A DNA stretch of 64,000 bases from Omphalotus guepiniiformis (Eukaryota; Basidiomycota; Agaricomycetes; Agaricales; Omphalotaceae), in contig JAQOOI010000076.1 in NCBI GenBank assembly GCA_028554645.1, forward strand, positions 1,916,297-1,980,296, read 5' to 3'. Each line of letters begins with the position of its first letter. Position 1 is the stretch's first letter. This document shows, in pieces, positions 1-10,353 of this stretch. The notes below the pieces were generated by a model. The model was not told the DNA's origin. It saw only the letters and a list, made by a program, of their open reading frames with translations, and did not search any database. The position numbers and the translations under genes are program-made.

Positions 1-361
1 CATTTTTTTTTTGGGAGGGAGGCGGTGCTGACCCTAACCCTAGATACATACGTATTAGGACAGAAAATCTTCGCTTGTACTCTGAAAATTCAAATTTGTT
101 TTTCATTCACCACTGCTGAGGGATTCTGTTAATCGCTCTAAGATTTTCTGTATCCGTTCTGCACAAATAATACACTTCTCTTTGCGCTTAGCGAGATTCC
201 CAGTCGCTATTATTCCAACGTTTGAAAGTTGAGCCTGGCTTCGTTGCGTATACCGTTCGGTGATTGTCTCAGCTCCTAAGTATACTCAAGAACCTCCCTC
301 AGGTGAGTTTTTTTTCATCTGCTCATGATCGCTCCACTGTTTACAGACAGACTGTTGCAGA

Positions 362-656
362 ATGTCTGTCTTCGTTGGTATTGAAGCTAATGGCGTATTG
401 AAGTGAGTGTGGTACGGGAGATTGGTTCTCAATAGCTTAGGCGGATATTTTCTGTGATATCAGCGAAGCCTCCGAGTACAACTCGAATACTGGTGAGCCT
501 ACCTTTACATCTACGCGTGTTAGATCTGTTAGCGCTCAGCGCATATTCAATGGTCAGACTAGAACTGCCTCGAAATACGCTGACCAAAACTTGGTTTCGG
601 TCCCACTCTATGATGATTGTCTCAAACCCAGCCAACAGCCTCCCCCCTCGTCCTAA
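362..656 (+). CDS. Small orphan protein, two exons, 77 aa
   Basis: I do not recognise this protein. Exons 362-402 and 464-656 join in frame across an intron with a strong donor (GTGAGT) and a TATCAG acceptor, giving 77 residues that end in a proline/serine tail (Q-Q-P-P-P-S-S). A second canonical intron-like stretch (GTGAGT at 302 to TTTACAG at 346) lies just upstream and would be a 5' UTR intron, or would link to an earlier coding exon. There is no signal peptide, membrane segment or known motif. The evidence is the match of splice signals to an open frame of 64 codons in exon 2. It sits just upstream of the secreted repeat precursor on the same strand. Confidence 0.45.
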
Positions 657-734
657 ACCGACAACTCCAATTCACTCCCAAAACAGTCTCGTCGAGAATT
701 GGGAAACATTATCGAAATACCCCTGGAGAATGCG

Positions 735-741
735 TATATAA
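735..741 (+). promoter_or_regulatory. TATA box of the repeat precursor gene
   Basis: TATATAA lies 106 bases before the ATG at 847, a normal core promoter position for a fungal gene with a short leader. An ATG at 745 in another frame would have to lie upstream of the transcription start. Confidence 0.45.
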
Positions 742-846
742 CGCTATGGGCTCTGCGTTCAAATTTACATTCGAAATCTTGCGTTGTTCAAAATTCTTCC
801 AATACCCATCTGCTATAACATCTTACCCTCCCGGCTATCCACTACA

Positions 847-1693
847 ATGCACCACAAACTCATCTCTGCCATTCCTCTCATCCTCGCCGCAGTAGCAACG
901 GCATCCGCCATCCCTGTCCGCCTTACCGAGGATAATTCCTACGGTTCTAATGTAGCTCGAGGAGGCGCCACCCCCAATGACTGCTGTAAGCCCGTTCCCT
1001 TCTCATACTCTCAAATAAATCTGACTATGGGTTGTAGTGTTCGGCGTACTCAAGGACGGCATTTGTATCTCGCTCAGCAAACGCGATGACACCGACTCCA
1101 GTACCACTGATACTCAAGGCAACGGCGAAGAGGAGAATGATGACTGCTGTAAGACTATTTTCCCATTTTACCCTTACACATCGAACTGATTAAGGCTTTT
1201 AGTAGTCGGTGTACTGGAAAACGGCATCTGTATATCGTTGGATGCACGTGATGACACTGGCTCTGGCAGCACTGATGGCAATAATGCAGACGAGACTGTT
1301 GATGGTTGTAGTGAGTTTACATCTGCTGTGAGTTGCCGGTCGTAGTCTGACAAGCCCTCCACAGCTCTCAATATATTCGGTCGCTGTATTTTGGATAAAC
1401 GTCAAGATAGTTCTACCGACACAAACTCTGGCGATAATGAATCGAGCGACACGAACTCTGGCAACGGCAACACTAATACCCAGGACAATGATGAAAAACA
1501 GCCTGACTCGAAAAATGATTGTAGTAAGTATATATTAACGCTTGAGACGTCGCTCGTAGTGCTGATAATGAAACGTACAGCTATCAAAGTATTTGGCGTT
1601 TGCGTTAATTTGAGCAAACGTGGTGGTGTAGAAGCTGGTAATGCAGAGGTTGTTAACCCTGATGTTGGATTGAACATTGAATTTCATCTGTAA
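847..1693 (+). CDS. Secreted precursor with four repeated Cys modules and Lys-Arg sites
   Basis: Five exons (847-985, 1038-1148, 1203-1310, 1365-1523, 1581-1693) join in one frame. The product starts with a signal peptide (about 20 residues, hydrophobic core LILAAVATAS). It then repeats one module four times: an acidic linker ending D/N-x-C or G-C, a short hydrophobic stretch with F-G or V-G, a second Cys, then I/V-x-L-S/D-x-R. Modules 1, 3 and 4 end in Lys-Arg; module 2 ends Ala-Arg. Every intron falls one base after the codon of the first Cys (phase 1), so the exons are interchangeable units. Lys-Arg is the site of the Golgi kexin protease, so this could be a Kex2-processed repeat protein releasing peptides, or one multi-disulfide secreted protein. 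The linkers are rich in D, S, T, N and G. No family was recognised. The gene structure is well supported; the function is inference. Confidence 0.75.
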
Positions 1694-2166
1694 ACGATCA
1701 TTGTGAGTAATTACTTCTGTCTTGTTTTGCGAATTTATCTTGACAATCGGTAATTTTGGAGTAGATGTTTAAAGAAATAGAATGGACATTTGTATCATTG
1801 TAATTTTGTTTGTAGCTTTCGTGTTAATTGTTCTACTCGTAATTTATCTGTTAAACACCCTGCTATTTCGTCACTTTTATTATTCTTTAATCAATTCACA
1901 CCGTTCACTTGCTGAATTGATATTCGACGTTATTCGTGTACTTATTAATATACCTCAATTTCTTTTATCATTGCGATGTATATGTTCTATAATAAATAAA
2001 CGTTTGTAATTTTGAAAATTTTGAAACACGTTAATTCAATGCTACACATGCAAAAGCTACAATATGAAGGAAGCAAACATACAATTCACACTTATATCCT
2101 CAATCGTCGATCTCTTCCTACACCCCACCATTTCTCACAACCTTCTTCAGGCTTGGGCCCTCCACC
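1694..2166. other. AT-rich intergenic stretch
   Basis: This is the 3' flank of the repeat precursor and the 3' end of the first array gene. It is strongly AT-rich around 1700-2040. A 75-codon hydrophobic open frame at 1782-2009 lies here but has no supporting signal. Confidence 0.4.
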
Positions 2167-3020
2167 TCAAACAGATGTAGACTTTGCGCACAATGCTAAG
2201 AACGGATTCTTAGATCTAAAGTTCCCTCCCAGTGGTAAAGTTGACGCTGAATAGAGGTTCGTAGGAACTTGACCCTCTGGCGTTACCGGAGCGATATTCA
2301 AGTTAGCTTTTGCAGGAGGAGGAGGTGGTGTTGCCACTGGCACTGCATGCTATATAAATCATCCGTTAACGTTCACACTCGTGTTACACACACCCGAGGA
2401 GGGAACACCAACTTACATATTCCTCAAATCCAAAGTACCGCTCGAAATCGAGATCATCTTCAATTATCTCGTTCTGAGGTTGCCCGGCGGGAGACTCTGG
2501 TACGCCATCACGGTATGTTGTCTGATGGCCCCGAGCTTGGTCTTCCGGGTATTCCTCAAGCTGCCTGTAGTAATCTGTGAATGGTTGATGATACCCTGAC
2601 AATCGAAGTGATGTTAGTAGGTGTGTAAGTCTGGTATAGCATTGTGTACATGTCCCTCACCTTCGCTGATAGTAGGCAGTTGTGCATTGCGTGCTTGAAG
2701 CAATAGACGTTGCGCACGAAGAATTTCCTCTATTGCTTCGATAGCTAAATCGTTAACCACACATGCATGAATCTCGGAGGCCAAGCGGGGCTGCATTTAC
2801 CTCTATCATCGTAGTTCAAGTTCCCGGCGTGCCCAAGCCCATAAACAACCTTCCGATTATGAGAATTGACATTCGTAGTCGTATTCGTATTATTCGCGTT
2901 CGACATGTAACTTCCATGATAGACATGCTTGTAGGAATCACGACCGACAGCGTTGAATTCTCCACCGTAGATGGTGAATTCTTTGCTTTGTGCGAACATT
3001 TCAGCGTGGGGGGAAGACAT
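2167..3020 (-). CDS. Array gene copy 1, orphan with GG-E-F motif, 216 aa
   Basis: Four exons on the minus strand: 2801-3020, 2661-2729, 2417-2595, 2167-2349. All joins keep frame and the donors and acceptors align with those of copy 2. The start MSSP is shared by all three copies. Residues about 13-30 hold the motif GGEFNAVG-R-D-x-Y-K-H, followed by an N/T-rich stretch and then a short helical segment (E-E-I-L-R-A-Q-R). The motif resembles the glycine-rich N-terminal tag (GG-x-F-x-x-V-x-G-D) seen ahead of NACHT-type domains in many agaric proteins, but no such domain follows here. Relative to copy 2, a 5-base gap in the last exon shifts the frame, so the tail ends early. No function is known. 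Confidence 0.6.
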
Positions 3021-3474
3021 TGAGAGGTGGGTGGGGTGAACTTGAAGAAGTGAGAGGTGAGGTGGGGTCGGCGAGAGGTGGGAGGTAGTGAGAGAAGTTG
3101 GGGCCCTTGGGTGCAGGTTGTATAAAGTACTGACTGGCTTGAACACGCCCAGTCAACGAGGCAATACTAGAAAGGTCACAAGTTCCTTCATATTTGAGCG
3201 TTGACGCCCATAGGTCTTATCGAGACTGTATCTCAATTGTGTCAGCAAGTGAGCACGGTTCGTTGAACAGCGTCAAAAGTATAAAGTCAACCGTACGCGG
3301 TTAGAACTCGAAGCAGCCGGTTGTAACGGTCCGGTGACCCACAGTCGATCGAAGTGCCGCGCGCGGCACTTTTGATCGACTCATCAACGTTCAACAATCG
3401 TACTACAGCCTCGGAGTGGTTCGAGTCCAACATTAAACACGCGGTGGCGGATCGATGATAGTATCATACGTTGG

Positions 3475-3572
3475 GTCAAGGTGGTCGTCAAGCCAGGATC
3501 AAGCTCCGTTGAGAACAAACTCCAAACATAGCGAAAATCCCCACACTTTTATAAGCTTCAAGCCTTCATTCA
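3475..3572 (-). pseudogene. O-methyltransferase 3' end relic A
   Basis: The minus strand matches the last exon of the O-methyltransferase at 7204-7283: a Gly-Leu-Lys-Leu-Ile-Lys-Val-Trp stretch is readable, then the frame is lost before the end. Nothing of the rest of the enzyme is present. It lies upstream of array copy 1 exactly as the intact 3' end lies upstream of copy 3. Confidence 0.65.
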
Positions 3573-3800
3573 GGCCTTCATTTGCAGCTTTGAACACAAA
3601 GTAAGTATGCAGATAAATCACTAGAACTGGCAATCAATGCCTTTCGTACAGAATAATTACGACAGACCAAAAGTAAATAGTACACACTCCGCCACATACA
3701 CACACTTCCAGCATTGCAAGACTTATGACAAGGCACTCTGATCCTGCCATCAATGCCAAATACCATACATACCCCCGTCCAAATCCTCCTACACTATACA

Positions 3801-4560
3801 CTACACTCCACCATTCCTCACACCCTGCGCACGCCTCGCGTTCTCAACCTCCAAAAAGAGGTATGGACTTTGCGCACGCAGAATCGGGATGAACGGGTTA
3901 TTGGATTTCCATCCCAGTGGTAGAACGAAGTTCGCAGGAACTTGATTCTCTGGCGGAGCGGAAATAGCAGGAGGTGTAGCATGAGCTACATGCTAATAGT
4001 AATAAACATCCCATCGTCAACTCGATGTTACATACCCACATATCCAGTGTGTCGCGGACGGACAACTTACCTCACCACTGGCATAGTACCTCCCATCTTC
4101 CCCCCTGTGAGGTATCTCGTCAGGTTGCACGGGCTCTAACATTGTCTGACGCTGGTCTTCCGGGTGGGCGTAAAGACCTGTCATTGGTTGATAATACCCT
4201 GATGTTAGATTTTAAGTCTCGTGTCTCGTATATAACAGTGTACCCTTTCCCTGACCTTGGTATTGTGCGTGTGCCTGTTGCCATTGATCGTGCTCAGCAC
4301 GAGTGATTCTCTCTATTAATCATAAGTTTAGTCCCGCAAAATCAGTCTAGGGGGGGGTGCGATTTACCTCTAGCATCAAAGCTCTCGCGAAACTCTTGAC
4401 GATTATGAGAGTTGACATTCGTAGTGGTGTTGTTATTGTTCGAGTTTGCCATGTAACTTCCGTGATACTCATGCTTGTAGTTATCACCACCAACAGCGTT
4501 GAATTCACCTCCATTGAAGGTGAAGCCTTGGCCGTTTGCGAACATTTGGGGGGAAGACAT
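3801..4560 (-). CDS. Array gene copy 2, orphan with GG-E-F motif, 189 aa
   Basis: Exons 4368-4560, 4256-4312, 4071-4198 and 3801-3992 on the minus strand join in frame to 189 residues. This is the least disturbed copy: start MSSP, motif F-N-GGEFNAVGGDNYKH at about residues 14-29, an N/T-rich stretch, a short helical exon, a P/E/D-rich middle and a 63-residue tail with P-L-G-W-K-S-N-N-P-F. The second intron has a weak donor (GTCAGG). An upstream block shared with copies 1 and 3 (about 4560-4760) carries a TATA-like TTTATAC on the minus strand. No known domain beyond the glycine-rich tag was seen. Confidence 0.6.
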
Positions 4561-4883
4561 TGAGAGGGTAGGGTGCCCGGTGAAGAGGTGATAGGTGGAG
4601 TTGGCGAGAGGTGGGGGTGAGAGAGGTTACGACCATATTTTGCAGGTTGCAGGTACGTATAAATCACTGGAAACACGCCCAGCCAACGAGGTGATAAAGG
4701 TCACTGACACGACAACTTTGAACGCCCATAGGTCTTATCGAAACTGCATCTCAATTATCAGCACGAATACGGTTCGTTGAACAGATATTCTTTCTTGTCA
4801 AAGTATAAATAGTCAACCTCAACACCAACACGCTGTGGCGCATCGATGGATGGTATCGTATGCTGGATAGTATCCATATGTTG

Positions 4884-5227
4884 GGTCAATTTCCGTTGAG
4901 AGCGACTCGGAACACTCCAACAAAAACGTTTCAATGAAATCCCACACTTTGATCAGCTTCAAGCCCTGGCTGCCAGGCGCTCAGAAGGGGTATATTAAGA
5001 GATCTCCACGAGACTGTCAGTCAGCTCAACTTGAAACTTGAAACATACCCCAATACCACGAACTTATCGCATGGGCGCTCTCCTCTGTGAGCATCCTCTA
5101 TCCGAGTCGAGTTGCTCAACGATGAGATTTGAAATGGGCTTCTTTATTGACGAGCACTCGCCAGGTTCTCGGGTTGTACAATCGTGAATTTCCGGTACCG
5201 TTATTTGGTGAAAGTGGTTCAGACGCC
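4884..5227 (-). pseudogene. O-methyltransferase 3' end relic B
   Basis: The minus strand aligns with the last three exons of the O-methyltransferase. A degraded version of the conserved P-E-P-L-L-P-N-Y-G-T-G-N block and of the final L-K-L-I-K-V-W-D-F exon are readable with substitutions and indels. The match stops near 5227-5235, which marks a duplication breakpoint. It has the same position relative to array copy 2 as relic A has to copy 1. Confidence 0.65.
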
Positions 5228-6048
5228 TAATAATTAGTACCATGGGGAGCTTAATGGGCAGAGGCAGTGCTATGGCCAGCTTGGTCTTGTTTACTTCTGA
5301 AGCTCTACATGTTACAAGCGGGATCGCATACCTGAAATTCTTGGTCAACTACTCTCTTCTTTTTTGTCAGCCGGTTTCCCTCAGTTCTCTGGTTGTCTCA
5401 TCCATAAGGTGACGTCGAGTTCTGCTCGTTCGTCCCCATCATTTATATCCATTGAGGATCTCTATGTTGCTTTCTGCCAGGTGAAAAGACGTTGAGCTTG
5501 ATCAAGTTGAGTCGATATATGTTTTGGGGAGGAACAGTTTTGCCATGGGGTTGATGGCTCTGAACGTGTCCGGAGACGGACGCAGACGATAGATAGAAAT
5601 GGGGATTTAATACAACCACGGATACGAACATAATGGACGAAATTCGAGCAGGCTGTTCTCCATCCAAGCACGTACAACAAACAGGACTCCTCGACTCCCA
5701 CTAGAAGAACACCAAGCGCTGAACGATGCCATGGATTCCTGCTGCTTTCTACACCGCACTAGATGTCTCCTGCTGCAAACACTAGAATGGCTGGTCAAGC
5801 GATTCAGAATAAACGAGTTCAATGGTTCGGGTGGATATCAGGATAACGCTGCTGCTCCTGCTCCATCTGCAGCTACTAACATCATCAGCTCTCTTGACCC
5901 TGACCCTGACGCGGATGGGAGGTTAATATATTCAATGGCGATACTGATGCCGAGGTTCTTCTATCATCTACAGACACTGCGGATTCGTTCCCGTTGGTAT
6001 TGCTATGAATGGCTGACAATCCAAGTAAATAAGTAATTGTGGCTTTGA
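5228..6048. other. Unique insert between array copies 2 and 3
   Basis: This stretch is absent from the other array copies. It has open frames on both strands (for example 5731-6036 on the plus strand), but none shows coherent splice signals, a promoter or recognisable protein features. I can name nothing in it. Confidence 0.4.
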
Positions 6049-6310
6049 CATACACATACACTTCCTGTATCACAACGTCCATAACAAAACAGTCAAATAC
6101 ACTGCATACCCCTGTCCAAATCGTTCTACACTCCACCATTTCGCGCGCTGAGCATTCTCAACCTCAAAGAGGTATGGACATTGCGCACGGGGGAACAGGA
6201 CGAACGGATTGTTAGATTGCCACCTCAGGCCTCAGTACTCATTGGGGAGCTGAGGTTCGAAAGAAACTGAACTGGCGGATTTCGAACGAAAACATCATGC
6301 TGATGCTACA

Positions 6311-6884
6311 CTAATCATCCATCGTCAACTCAACTCGTTTACCCACATAAACAGTGTCGCAGACCAACTTACAACATGATTCCTGAGTCTTCTCAATCTT
6401 CACATCTTTGGCTTTGCGAGGTGTCTCGACTGCACGGGCTTTACGTGTGTTGTCCGATGATTCTTCCGGGGTTTCCTGCCCTTCGGCGTCGAGATCTGTC
6501 ATTTGTTGATAATACCGACACCGAAGGGATGTTAGATGTAAGTCTCGTACAGCATAGTGTACCTTTTCCTGACCTTCGCTAATACGCCATTCTGTGCGTG
6601 CTTGATGCCATTGACGCTGAGCACGAAGGATTTCCTCTACTATCACTTCAGTAGATAAACGTAAGGTATAAGTTTAGTCGCGCAAAACCAGTCCAGGGAG
6701 CCAGGGGCTGCGATTTACCTCTAACATCATAGTTCCCGGGCCCGTAAACAACTTGAGTGTTGTTCGACATGCCACCTCCGTGATAGATATGCCTGTAGTT
6801 ATCACGACCAACGGCGCTGAATTCACCTCCGCGGATGGTGAATTCTTTGCTGTTTGCAAACATTTCCATGTGGGGGGAAGACAT
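6311..6884 (-). CDS. Array gene copy 3, diverged, about 163 aa
   Basis: Exon 1 (6719-6884) keeps the MSSP start and the motif GGEFSAVGRDNYRH. It joins in phase to a long second exon from 6636. Where copies 1 and 2 have intron 2, the acceptor AG is lost (TCGG in place of CAGG) and the former intron is an exact multiple of three, open, and in frame with the next exon, so it appears to have become coding. The donor of intron 3 survives (GTAAG near 6371), but every acceptor reachable in frame gives an immediate stop. I therefore end the reading at the TAG at 6311. The tail is rich in K, E and R. It may be functional or decaying. Confidence 0.45.
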
Positions 6885-7203
6885 TGAGAGGTGGGGTGGG
6901 GTCGAGAGGTGAGAAGGTGGGGTCGAGAGGTAGAGAGGTTATGCCCTTGGGTACAGGTTACAGGGTATGTATAGATCACTGGCCTTGAACACGCCCAGTC
7001 AACGAGGCAATACTAGGAAGGTCACAAGTCCTTCATATTTGAACGTTGACGCCCATAGGTCTTATCGAATCTGTATCTAGATGCAATTCGTTGAACAGAT
7101 ATCATTCTTCCAGTCAAAAGTATAAATACAGTAGTCAAACCTCAACACCAACACGCTGTGGCGCAATCGATAGATGTAATCATTAAGAATGTCATTGTTG
7201 GGG

Positions 7204-9257
7204 TCAAGTTCCGCCGTTGAGAACAAACTCCAACATAAACGTTTCAACGAAATCCCACACTTTTATAAGCTTCAAGCCTGACTGGGCGCTAAGAAGTGAA
7301 GGGAAGGGGGATAGTTAACAGATCTCCACGAGACGCTCAACTTGAACTTGAGACGTACCCTAATTCCACGAATTCAGCACACGTACGCTCTCGACTGTTG
7401 AACATTGCGAGCATATTCTGTCAAGTAAGTCAACGATGAGATACTTAGCATGACTTGTTCATTAACGAGACTCACTAGGTCTTGGTTGTATAATCGTAAA
7501 TTTCCAGTACCGTAATTCGGTAATAGTGGTTCAGGCGCCTGATTTGATATCATCCATATGAGCTGATTTTGTATAAGAGAGCAAAGACAACCAACTTGCC
7601 CGCGAAATCCCAATGAGCGCATCGGAGTCCTCCGTATGAACAGGTTTCAAAACAAAGTCGTCTGTGCGGCGTTGGTATTTTCATTTGTGAACAAAGGGTT
7701 GTTCGTAGGAACGACGTACGAATGAACAAATGGCTATTTGGTAACATCGCTTTTGAAACATTGCGTAAAATTGTTATCGCAGCTTGATCTGGCCAATCGT
7801 GCATGATATGTTTCATGTAGGAGAAGCACAAATCAGCAAGGACAACAGAAACTCTCTAGTTTCTACATACGTAGTATATATCCTTCCCATGTACCGGTGA
7901 CTCATTCAAAAAGTCGAACGGAACAAACTTCACTTGATAGACATCGACAGCCTTTGGGTAATTGGCTTGCCAATACTACATAACGAGCAGACTATGAGTA
8001 ACATCGCCTCGTCTCGTATTAACCACACGTACTCACCCTCTTGGCTTGTTCCATAGGTTCAGGTAAATCTTGCAAAGTGATTTTTAAATGCGGATGTGCT
8101 TCCGCAAGTACAAGCGTACAAGTTCCTACCCCAGAACCAATATCACAAAAGGTCGTACCAAAAGGTAATTGATCCCAAGGGAAGTCTAAAGAGTAAACGT
8201 TAAAGATAAGATAATGAAACTACGTCGGTCGCTTTAATTCTAAACGTACTTTTAACGAATGAGATCGACCCGGTTATTTGAGTCCAGCCTACCATAGCTT
8301 GATCAAAACGCTATTAGTATGAGTGAGTTCGATCAGTCGGCGTGCGAGTACTTGATTAAAATAGGAAAACATACCCGCCCGATCTCAGGCTGAAGAACCC
8401 ACGAATGAGAACGGGGTAATGTCAGAGGATAGTAGATGATTCCATGAAAATATATAGACGCACATGTGCTTTATACCAGCCAAAAAGTCCTCCTTGTATT
8501 CCTTCATCTCGAACAGAATACGCAAACGCACTTTTATCTGCATCTTGATTGTGTCCATAAACAGGATCTGCAAGAGCTTCCGAGAGATGTACCATCGCTC
8601 TCATACTTTCGGCAGTGAGGAGGTTAGCAGTTGCAGAGACGGGGTTGGACGAAAGTAGTGTAAGTGATAGACGGTTATTGACGAATACATTCTCGGACAC
8701 TACAGTTGAACCGCATCATGTTCGGTCAATGTCTGATGTAGTGATGATATCTGAACGAACGAACCTTCTCTGAAGCAACCTCTGGTAACAAGAAGACGTA
8801 GAATCTGTCTCAATTTTCCTTTGTCGAGCTTGGTTTTCTTCGCGATCTCATTGACATGTACACCTTCGATTCTTTCGTCCAGAACATCAGCAATTTTATT
8901 CTCTATTGCACCCTGCAGGCAAGCAAATTCGTATGGCATACTGCGCTGAAACAATCTATATCAATAACGCGAGGAAAAAGGTTATAGATGGAGGACAAGG
9001 CTTACATTAGCGATAGTATGCATTGGCTGTGCGAGCGTCGTACAAAGCCGTTCACATGCTCCTTCAAGAACACGAATAGCTTTTTTCAGCCCTAGAACAT
9101 CTACAGCCGTATCCAAAGGATGCGCAATGACAGCATCAGGCGATGGTACACCGTATCCTGTACTGTTGTATTCTGCAACAGCGTCCCGAGTCGCAGAACA
9201 AATAAGCGTCAAAAGAGCATCGATGGTTTCGTCGCCAGAAGAAGGAGAAAATTCCAT
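7204..9257 (-). pseudogene. SAM-dependent O-methyltransferase, probably inactivated
   Basis: The minus-strand exons 9006-9257, 8765-8945, 8464-8699, 8375-8389 (15 bases), 8250-8310, 8037-8185 and 7871-7975 join perfectly. They give a winged-helix dimerisation region (motif G-C-F-R-E-V) and the SAM-binding motif F-C-D-I-G-S-G-V-G-T. The following part has lesions. The intron before M-K-H-I-M-H-D-W lacks an AG acceptor (AC at the expected place), a one-base frame slip lies near 7705, and an in-frame TGA lies near 7660. After that, exons 7476-7538, 7359-7417 and 7204-7283 are again well formed (P-E-P-L-L-P-N-Y-G, then F-N-S-R-E-R-T, then G-L-K-L-I-K-V-W-D). The family methylates phenolic or polyketide hydroxyls in fungal secondary metabolism. 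Sequencing error could explain some lesions, but three in one exon region favour decay. Confidence 0.7.
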
Positions 9258-10353
9258 GGTGTTAGTGGTAAGATTCAAAACGACAGCTCGGTGGCTCGGT
9301 GGGCCATTGGACTTTTATACCAAGTGCTCGCTCCTTGGGTGCTCCAATTTAGAGCCAGGGGTTTGTTATCACACCTCGAAGAGGACGACAGTAGGTCGGA
9401 GCTTATGTCGTTAGACCTTTCGGCCCATATGGTCTCGAGCCCTAGTAATGATAGATAGCGGTCAGTCACTTTGCAATCCGATGTCGATGCGAATAACTTG
9501 AAAGGTGAGCCCCGGTTCCGATATGTTCGACTAAAGACTTATTCGGATCTATGACGCCTTGGGTTATCGAGATGAGAGCATGGTACGTACCTCTTTTAGA
9601 CCTGATGCTGAGCAAGCAATGCGAGTTTCCGGGGCACAAAGTACAGTTGTGCCAGTGGCAAGCGTAAGTGAAAAGCTACTGAAATGGCCTAGATTTGTGA
9701 TTTGTTCTGTTTATTGACGAAAGGCCGATTAACAATGTTCTCTACCAGTGTGTAAGAGTTTGAAGATTCTGTCATTTCACATAAGCTCTCACCACTTTAT
9801 GATGAGAAGGCCCTATGTTCTGAACATGCAGGACTGAACGTGAAAGGTTGTAGGACTTCAAAACTCTTTAGGACTATCGTAGTCAAGCACAGCCCAACCG
9901 GAGCATACATAGGATGTTCCTTTGTCAACGTCTGCAGTAGACGCGCTGGGTGGCGCAGGTAGTGGGTGACCAAAAACACGAACTTTAATTTGACTCGCCG
10001 CAAAGTCGGTCAGCCAGGCATCTCGGCACGATCCACACGGCCTTCACCAAGTGTCAAACTGAAGTCTGAAAGAGTACATTTTAAATTGAGATTCGCAAAT
10101 TAGTTGCATATATGAAGATGAACATTGTCAATGATACACATTCAAGAGAGACAGCAGGTAGAAAAATGCTATTGATACAAAAGTATATATGTAAGTAAAT
10201 GAAACACGCTATCGATACAATTTCCGAAAAACCGGAAATGCTAAATGATTAAGTAGAAGTCTATGACGGGGTCTATGATGCGGAAACGACAAGCAGTCAA
10301 TGCAAGTCTAAGGAAAAATGAACAACAGAGCAACAAGTACATGTCGCGTCAAA
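9258..10353. other. Intergenic, nothing recognised
   Basis: This is the upstream region of the O-methyltransferase and the 3' flank of the next minus-strand gene. Open frames are short, and none has splice or promoter support. Confidence 0.4.

Larger units (their letters stand above)
2100..7560 (-). repeat. Tandem array of three diverged units
   Basis: Units at about 2100-3572, 3690-5227 and 6049-7560 share 3' flank, four-exon small gene, promoter block and O-methyltransferase 3' end, in the same order and strand. Shared flank blocks include 3150-3240, 4680-4760 and 6990-7080 (all hold GCCCATAGGTCTTATCGA) and the 3' flanks near 3700-3870 and 6050-6180. Divergence differs between blocks, so the duplications are not recent. 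Confidence 0.75.

Noticed and set aside
1782..2009. 75-codon hydrophobic open frame that looks like a small membrane protein
   Set aside because: It lies in very AT-rich 3' flank, where hydrophobic codons (ATT, TTA, GTT) arise by chance. It has no promoter, splice or similarity support.
3410..3435. GGTTCGAGTCC, resembling a tRNA T-loop
   Set aside because: The flanking bases do not form a T-stem, and no anticodon arm or acceptor stem could be found upstream.
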